Below, in pieces: positions 41,376 to 46,231 of a stretch of 46,231 nt of DNA. Numbering within the stretch: position 1 is the stretch's first letter; each line of letters opens with the position of its first letter. The notes beneath the pieces are model-generated. The model saw nothing but the letters and a program-made list of their open reading frames with translations, had not been told where the DNA came from and searched no databases. The stretch comes from Bacteroidetes bacterium UBA6183 (GTDB lineage Bacteria; Bacteroidota; Bacteroidia; UKL13-3). The position numbers and the translations under genes were made by a program. The DNA lies in NCBI GenBank assembly GCA_002422865.1, contig DITN01000094.1, forward strand, positions 77,425-123,655, in the 5' to 3' direction.

Positions 41376-44300
41376 TTATTCGATAATTATTTTTTTGTTC
41401 ACCGGAACTTCATCATCAATTTGTATGGTGGTGAAATAGATACCGGGTTGTAAAGATTTTAAATCTAATTCATTCAAGGTTTGATAGTATGATTTTTGTT
41501 TATAAACCACTAATCCACTCATGTTGGTTATGGTTATTGTAAACAACGTTCCGGGGTCTTCTGCAGGCAGTTTTACATAAACTTTACCTTTAGTTGGATT
41601 TGGCCACATCTCAGGTTGTTCTCTTGATGTTTTAAGACTTGAAACACTTACAGTTTTAGTGTGGCTTGATTTTCCACTGTAATCAACTTGAGTAATGCGG
41701 TAGTAAATAACCATGCTGCTTTCATCAAACACATCTTTATCAACAAAACTGTATTCTTTAGGGATGTACAACGTACCATCTCCATCAACTTTATGGATAG
41801 CTGTAAAGGTTTTATTGTCATATGAGCGCTCAACAAAATAATGTTGGTTGTTTAATTGCGATGATACTTTCCAAGAAATAACTGCATCATGGTTGTCTTT
41901 TTCTCCTTTAACCCAAAGCCATTCAACTGGAACCGGATTGATAATTATTTTGATAAAATTACCGGCATCTGCACCAATGTCTATTGGTGTAAGCGAACTA
42001 CGCATTTGTCCGTCAAAGTCTTCGGTTAAAAAAGTTGGAAAACCGTTACCTTCAGCTTTTGTTGGAAGTCCAGGGTTAAGGTGTAAATCAACATTTAAAG
42101 CATTACCTGTGGCATTTATAAAATAGTTTTCAGCGCTGTCACTATTGTTATCCAAATTTGTTGCATTAAACCAAGTTGAACGTGTGTTGTAGTCTGTAGA
42201 GTTAAGTTGAAACAGCCTTCCATTATTGCCGGATGCTAAAAACAAATTATTGTTTGAGCTGACATTGTTCACCGAGTTAAATCCCATCGCATAATGTTTA
42301 CCACCGCTTGTTGTATTACTACGCTGGTTGATAAATATGTTGTTTTTAATTTCATCATAACCATCGGTAGATTTTTTAAATGCATACGTGTTAATGGCGG
42401 CAGTACCTGTAACTGTGCCGCCAATGTATATACTGTTATTTAAAATGCTGGTATTATAATTTGTAATTTTATTAATGCCAATAATTGGATTACTTATGGC
42501 GTTGCTGTTTCCACTGGCATCAATTCCCAACCTTATCATGTTGTTTGTAGCATTTATAATGCCTTCTTGCAGGCTTATTCCACATAGGTTTGCCAGTAAT
42601 GATGTTGATGAGCTGCTAAAGCTATGTATGAAATTACGATCAACGTTTATTGCACTCCCACTAGTGGAAATTACATTAATACCAAAGCACGATGCCGGTG
42701 TATTGATTGATGTTGTTCTTAAACTGTGAATACGGTTATTACTTATTGATGTAGATGCGCTTGATGTAGTGTTGTAATAAATACCAATCAAGGCAGTTAT
42801 TCCATTTGCCGATGGATTACCACTTGCTGAAAATAAATTGTTGATATTATTATTGCTTATGTTGGTAGACAAATTTCCTGCTACAAAAATACCGCATGCA
42901 TAATTTTGTAAAGAGGTTGAGGTTCCGGAATTACCCATGTTTGCAATAGTGTTTCCGGTTATGTTTAACGAACCAAAACTACTTGATGATACATTAATAC
43001 CAATTGCATTTTGAGGATAAAATCCATTCGGAGATGAGGCACGAATAGAGTTGGTATAAGTATTGCTTCCGATAATGTTGTCACTGATATTAGCTTGTGT
43101 GGTATTGGTTATATGAATGGCCTGCACCCCGCAAGGATAAGTGGCATTGACACCCGTTGCATTGATAGCTGAAATGTCATTGTTTTTGATGATAACATTT
43201 CCGATGGTAGCCGTCCTTATTCCATAAGCTATTGGTGTAGTAAGCGTGGTTTGCGAAAGCACATAAATGGAGGTATTTCCGCTTTGTGGGTTCCCTATTA
43301 CATTTCCTACAGTATCACCAATAAAGGCTTTCCCACTCTGCATATAAATACCTGTCCATGGCTGAATAGAAATACCAGGCCAAAAAAAGTTGGCAATGGT
43401 ATTACCTTGCACACTTGCATATTGGTTGGCTGTTCCTGAAAAATAGATGCCGTAAAAAATATTGTTATTAGCAGCAGGACCAGCTTCAAAAGCAGATCCA
43501 CCACAAGATATATCAGACCCTCCTATGTAGTTGTTTTTAATGTTAACGTTAGCTCCTTGCACATAAATTCCATAATAAATAAGGTTAGATGTAATACCAC
43601 TTATTGGCAAAAGATTAAAGATGTGATTTCGTTCTATGTACCAAGTGTTGTTATTATTTCCGGTTATATTAATGCCATATCCATTATAGCTGCTTCCGGT
43701 GTTAAAAATAATATTATCCGTAATGCTATTATTTACGGTATTCGACTGGTTGTATGAATATGCCCGAATACCCATGGTTGCCATAATGTTAGAATCGCCA
43801 ATGATGCAATTATTTATACTTGTGTTGGCTAAAGAGGTGTTGAAATATCCGTAAATCTCAATAAACGCGGGAATACTTATAGCTCCTGAAACGGCCTTTA
43901 AGTTGATATATTTTAACTCTACATTGTTTTGGATGGTATTGTAAGAATACATATCAATAGCATTGCTATAATTGTTGGCTCTTATTGTTAATACTTTTGT
44001 ATTACCTGTTCCACCTGGCCTTCCATCAATGGTTACATAACGGGCTCCTGTAAATAAAAATGTGGAAACATTATTTTGGCTGGTGTATATCTCTACATTG
44101 GTTGCAGCAGCAGCAGCTCTAATAATCAGAGGAGCATTTGCTGATGTTCCTAATGTGTCGCTTATGGTAATAGGAAATCGTTCAAAAGTCGGTAAATAGG
44201 TGTTTTCGAGTTCAATGGTTACAGGCCCGCCAATGCCGTACTGTTTTATGGAATCTAACACGGAGGTAATCGAAGGTGCATTGGTTGGGATGTTGATTGT

Positions 44301-45296
44301 ACCTGACACAACACCATTTTGTGTGCTTGAAAAACCTGTAGCAGGATTGGTTCCGTAAGCACCTTCAGATATGCTATATACCTTAAAATAGTAGGTTGTG
44401 TTTGGAAATAATCCATTAGCTAGTAAGCTATTTGAAGCACTACTACCACTGTAAGTAAAATTCACATTGTCAATAGAGTGGTAAACTGCATATTTAACAG
44501 CTCCGGTAACACTCGTCCAGTTAACAGTTATAGCTGTTGGGGTAATGTTACTAAAGCTAATAGTTGATACACTTGTTGGTATGGGCGGGGTAAATGTATA
44601 TTGCTGTCCGGATGCTGGTTTGGTGTTAATATTATTGGTTGATACAGTACTGCTAACAGATGGAGTACTTCCGCTGTTGTTTAAAGATAAAAATTGGGTG
44701 TTGTTAACTCCTCCAATACCTATTGACGCGGATGGTGAGAAGAGATTGCCACTTTCCTGATTGTAAACATATTCAATAACACCGGTTGATTCATAGAGCC
44801 TTACTTGAAATGAAATTGTTGCATCATTAGCGAACCAATTCCATTCTGCATTTTTCCATTCTGCTGTAAACACTCTGTTTGGGGCACTACCTGTTGTTAG
44901 GTATGAGAATGCTGCGCCTGATAGCGAGTCAATGTCTAGGTTATCCCATAACGGAGCAATAATCGGTCTATAGAATGTACCGACAAATGTTGAAAGGTTA
45001 TTGTTTGATGCAGCCGTTGATGGTACGTTGGTTGATAACGAAAGCACACCATTGGTGCTTGCATGAACTTCGGTGATTAAATTTCCCATAAACCAAAATT
45101 CAAAACCAATGGGTATTCTAGAATACCAGCCCTCATCAAAATCGCCCCCGGTTAATACCGGAGTTGTTGCACCCGAAAGCGGTACATATACACTCTGCGA
45201 TGCACTAAATGCATAATTTGTGATTACCTGAGCTTGCACTTTTGTGCTGATAATCAGAAATAAAGCGCATAAACGTATGTAAAATTTTAGACCCAT
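41376..45296 (-). CDS. T9SS type A surface protein with Fn3 and parallel beta-helix
   Basis: A 1306-aa secreted protein. The signal peptide ends at VQAQ (~23). Residues ~25-235 form a beta-sandwich block (PIGFEFWFMGNLITEVHAST, IIAPLWDNLDID). Residues ~240-330 are a fibronectin type III domain (SNITPTAITVNWTSVTGA, ANGLFPNTTYYFKVYSIS). From ~340 to ~1060 Asn-rich short strands repeat (for example NISDNIIGS, SNNRIHSL, NIKNNYIGGS), the look of a PbH1 right-handed beta-helix. Then comes another sandwich (VEWLWVKGEK, FVERSYDNKTF) and a Por_Secre_tail (WPNPTKGKVYVKL, LQPGIYFTTIQID). Beta-helices in this setting bind or cleave polysaccharides, but no catalytic residues are recognisable, so adhesion is more likely than lyase activity. 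Confidence 0.9.
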   Translation of the reverse strand: MGLKFYIRLCALFLIISTKVQAQVITNYAFSASQSVYVPLSGATTPVLTGGDFDEGWYSRIPIGFEFWFMGNLITEVHASTNGVLSLSTNVPSTAASNNNLSTFVGTFYRPIIAPLWDNLDIDSLSGAAFSYLTTGSAPNRVFTAEWKNAEWNWFANDATISFQVRLYESTGVIEYVYNQESGNLFSPSASIGIGGVNNTQFLSLNNSGSTPSVSSTVSTNNINTKPASGQQYTFTPPIPTSVSTISFSNITPTAITVNWTSVTGAVKYAVYHSIDNVNFTYSGSSASNSLLANGLFPNTTYYFKVYSISEGAYGTNPATGFSSTQNGVVSGTINIPTNAPSITSVLDSIKQYGIGGPVTIELENTYLPTFERFPITISDTLGTSANAPLIIRAAAAATNVEIYTSQNNVSTFLFTGARYVTIDGRPGGTGNTKVLTIRANNYSNAIDMYSYNTIQNNVELKYINLKAVSGAISIPAFIEIYGYFNTSLANTSINNCIIGDSNIMATMGIRAYSYNQSNTVNNSITDNIIFNTGSSYNGYGINITGNNNNTWYIERNHIFNLLPISGITSNLIYYGIYVQGANVNIKNNYIGGSDISCGGSAFEAGPAANNNIFYGIYFSGTANQYASVQGNTIANFFWPGISIQPWTGIYMQSGKAFIGDTVGNVIGNPQSGNTSIYVLSQTTLTTPIAYGIRTATIGNVIIKNNDISAINATGVNATYPCGVQAIHITNTTQANISDNIIGSNTYTNSIRASSPNGFYPQNAIGINVSSSSFGSLNITGNTIANMGNSGTSTSLQNYACGIFVAGNLSTNISNNNINNLFSASGNPSANGITALIGIYYNTTSSASTSISNNRIHSLRTTSINTPASCFGINVISTSGSAINVDRNFIHSFSSSSTSLLANLCGISLQEGIINATNNMIRLGIDASGNSNAISNPIIGINKITNYNTSILNNSIYIGGTVTGTAAINTYAFKKSTDGYDEIKNNIFINQRSNTTSGGKHYAMGFNSVNNVSSNNNLFLASGNNGRLFQLNSTDYNTRSTWFNATNLDNNSDSAENYFINATGNALNVDLHLNPGLPTKAEGNGFPTFLTEDFDGQMRSSLTPIDIGADAGNFIKIIINPVPVEWLWVKGEKDNHDAVISWKVSSQLNNQHYFVERSYDNKTFTAIHKVDGDGTLYIPKEYSFVDKDVFDESSMVIYYRITQVDYSGKSSHTKTVSVSSLKTSREQPEMWPNPTKGKVYVKLPAEDPGTLFTITITNMSGLVVYKQKSYYQTLNELDLKSLQPGIYFTTIQIDDEVPVNKKIIIE

Positions 45297-45565
45297 AGTA
45301 TTTGAAATAAAAGATAAAATTAGAAAAAGAATCGTGAAATAAAACTTAAAAAGTGATTGAACCTTTTCTTTAGCAATATTTAACCGTTGATTTTAGGGTG
45401 AGGTGATGAAGAGGTTGACCTGCATTTTATTCAATAATGTATTAATCTTAGCAGGTGTAGCCAAGTATTCAAAATATCATTATTATGTCGGTCCCAAAAT
45501 AATTAGATAGCTGTGCCTATTGGCTAAATTACTGATTTTCAAAACTAAAATACACTACGCTTTAA
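45297..45565. other. Divergent intergenic stretch without a gene
   Basis: A non-coding spacer of over 300 bases lies between the T9SS gene start and sucA; this is the part before the sucA promoter. No RNA or repeat is recognised in it. Confidence 0.6.
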
Positions 45566-45597
45566 TTGTGCACTTGTGCTTAGAAACTATATCTTCG
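45566..45597 (+). promoter_or_regulatory. Promoter of sucA
   Basis: TTG at 45566-45568, 21 bases, then TATCTTCG at 45590-45597 (one mismatch to TAnnTTTG). Transcription would start near 45601, leaving a ~22-nt leader before the ATG at 45623. Confidence 0.6.
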
Positions 45598-45622
45598 CAC
45601 CTGAAATTCTTAACGTAGAGTC

Positions 45623-46231
45623 ATGGATAAATTCTCATACATTTCAAACGCTGATGTAAACGCAATCGAAGATTTATATCAACAGTATTTAACAAATAAC
45701 GAATCGGTAGATTTTGGCTGGAAGAAATTTTTTGAAGGCTTTGAGCTGGGCCAGCAAAAGTTTGATGGCAACACTAAAGGAGCTGCTTTAAGCCAAGATG
45801 CGTTAAAAGAAATAAATGTCTTAAACCTCATACAAGGTTACCGTTCACGTGGGCATTTATTCACCAAAACCAATCCGGTACGTGAGCGCAGAAAGTATGA
45901 GCCTACCTTAGATATTAAAAACTTTGGTTTAGAACCCGCTGATTTAGATAAGACTTTTAACGCTGGTGTTGAAGTGGGATTAGGTGCCGCCAAACTAAAA
46001 GATATTATTACTTTATTGGAGCAAACCTATTGTCAAAGCATAGGTGCCGAGTTTATGTATGTGCGCGAACCCCGTAAGGTTGATTGGCTTAAAAAGAAAA
46101 TGGAATCGGTTCGTAATACACCTAAATGTACCATTGACGAAAAACGCCATATTCTAGGCAAGTTAAATCAAGCAACCGTATTCGAGAATTTTATTCATAC
46201 CAAGTTTGTAGGTCAAAAACGTTTTTCATTA
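45623..46231 (+). CDS. sucA: 2-oxoglutarate dehydrogenase E1 component (3' end outside window)
   Basis: 203 codons read from ATG 45623 to the window end with no stop. The N-terminus (MDKFSYISNADVNAIEDLYQ, then FGWKKFFEGFELG) is the short helical E2-binding segment of SucA. It is followed by LIQGYRSRGHLFTKTNPVRE (the RSRGH-x-x-x-x-NP signature of OGDH E1), EFMYVREPRKVDWL and, at the edge, FIHTKFVGQKRFSL. The enzyme decarboxylates 2-oxoglutarate with thiamine diphosphate in the TCA cycle. sucB normally follows but is outside the window. The gene is on its own promoter, divergent from the T9SS protein gene. Confidence 0.95.
   Translation, partial: MDKFSYISNADVNAIEDLYQQYLTNNESVDFGWKKFFEGFELGQQKFDGNTKGAALSQDALKEINVLNLIQGYRSRGHLFTKTNPVRERRKYEPTLDIKNFGLEPADLDKTFNAGVEVGLGAAKLKDIITLLEQTYCQSIGAEFMYVREPRKVDWLKKKMESVRNTPKCTIDEKRHILGKLNQATVFENFIHTKFVGQKRFSL

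Noticed and set aside
43251..43757. Plus-strand frames inside the beta-helix gene
   Set aside because: Shadow frames of a long repetitive minus-strand gene with strong domain support.
41376..45296. Polysaccharide lyase activity for the beta-helix protein
   Set aside because: Fold-like repeats only; no catalytic Arg/Lys/Asp pattern of pectate lyases could be recognised.

Overview
The window comes from an AT-rich member of the Bacteroidota. The evidence is three proteins with type IX secretion (T9SS) type A C-terminal domains, one with a gliding-motility/CHU_C (type B) tail, a DUF5686 outer-membrane protein, DUF2795 and DUF4286 proteins, MenE (menaquinone), a short RbfA, and promoters of the Bacteroidota TAnnTTTG type. 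I cannot fix the order or genus. No rRNA, tRNA, CRISPR array, IS element, integrase or phage gene was seen. Apart from the surface-protein genes this looks like ordinary chromosome.

Layout. 1-7.5 kb: the 3' part of a giant LamG-repeat T9SS adhesin, then a secreted protein of unknown function. 7.5-9.1 kb: a DinB-like protein and its WYL regulator. 9.2-14.9 kb: a CCG-domain Fe-S protein coupled to an envelope protein; rbfA; a YwqK/TonB_C-like protein with DUF4286; 3-hydroxyacyl-CoA dehydrogenase with a Rieske-like lipoprotein; and exonuclease III. 15-19.2 kb: a SET-domain protein, DUF5686 protein, a cyclophilin-type isomerase and a small hypothetical. 19.2-22.6 kb: a 1121-aa lamin-tail-domain surface protein. 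22.8-24.2 kb: a DsbA/FrnE-like lipoprotein divergent from an HxlR regulator. 24.4-28.2 kb: a methyltransferase with an unknown partner, trmB, menE and DUF2795. 28.2-31.8 kb: two secreted proteins (T9SS types B and A). 31.8-33.5 kb: an XRE regulator, a decayed copy of the DUF2795 3' end, and a Fic-fold protein whose catalytic motif is destroyed. 33.7-37.5 kb: a four-gene operon of Fe-S (6-4) photolyase, flavin reductase, an SDR without its catalytic Tyr, and a polytopic membrane protein. 37.7-41.3 kb: response regulator, TPR histidine kinase and a TPR protein. 41.4-45.3 kb: a 1306-aa beta-helix/Fn3 T9SS protein. 45.6 kb to the end: the start of sucA.

How the genes fit together. Secreted cargo makes up roughly 40 percent of the window, but none of the T9SS machinery is here. 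Many neighbours are translationally coupled by TAATG or short overlaps, and convergent genes are packed almost without gaps. Several housekeeping or regulatory genes share one start architecture: a TAnnTTTG -7 box ending 4-5 nt before the ATG, which predicts leaderless mRNAs. The secreted-protein genes do not show it. The items most worth following are this promoter pattern, the pseudo-Fic regulator, the photolyase operon with its altered SDR and unassigned membrane protein, and the DUF2795 remnant with its slippage-type deletion.
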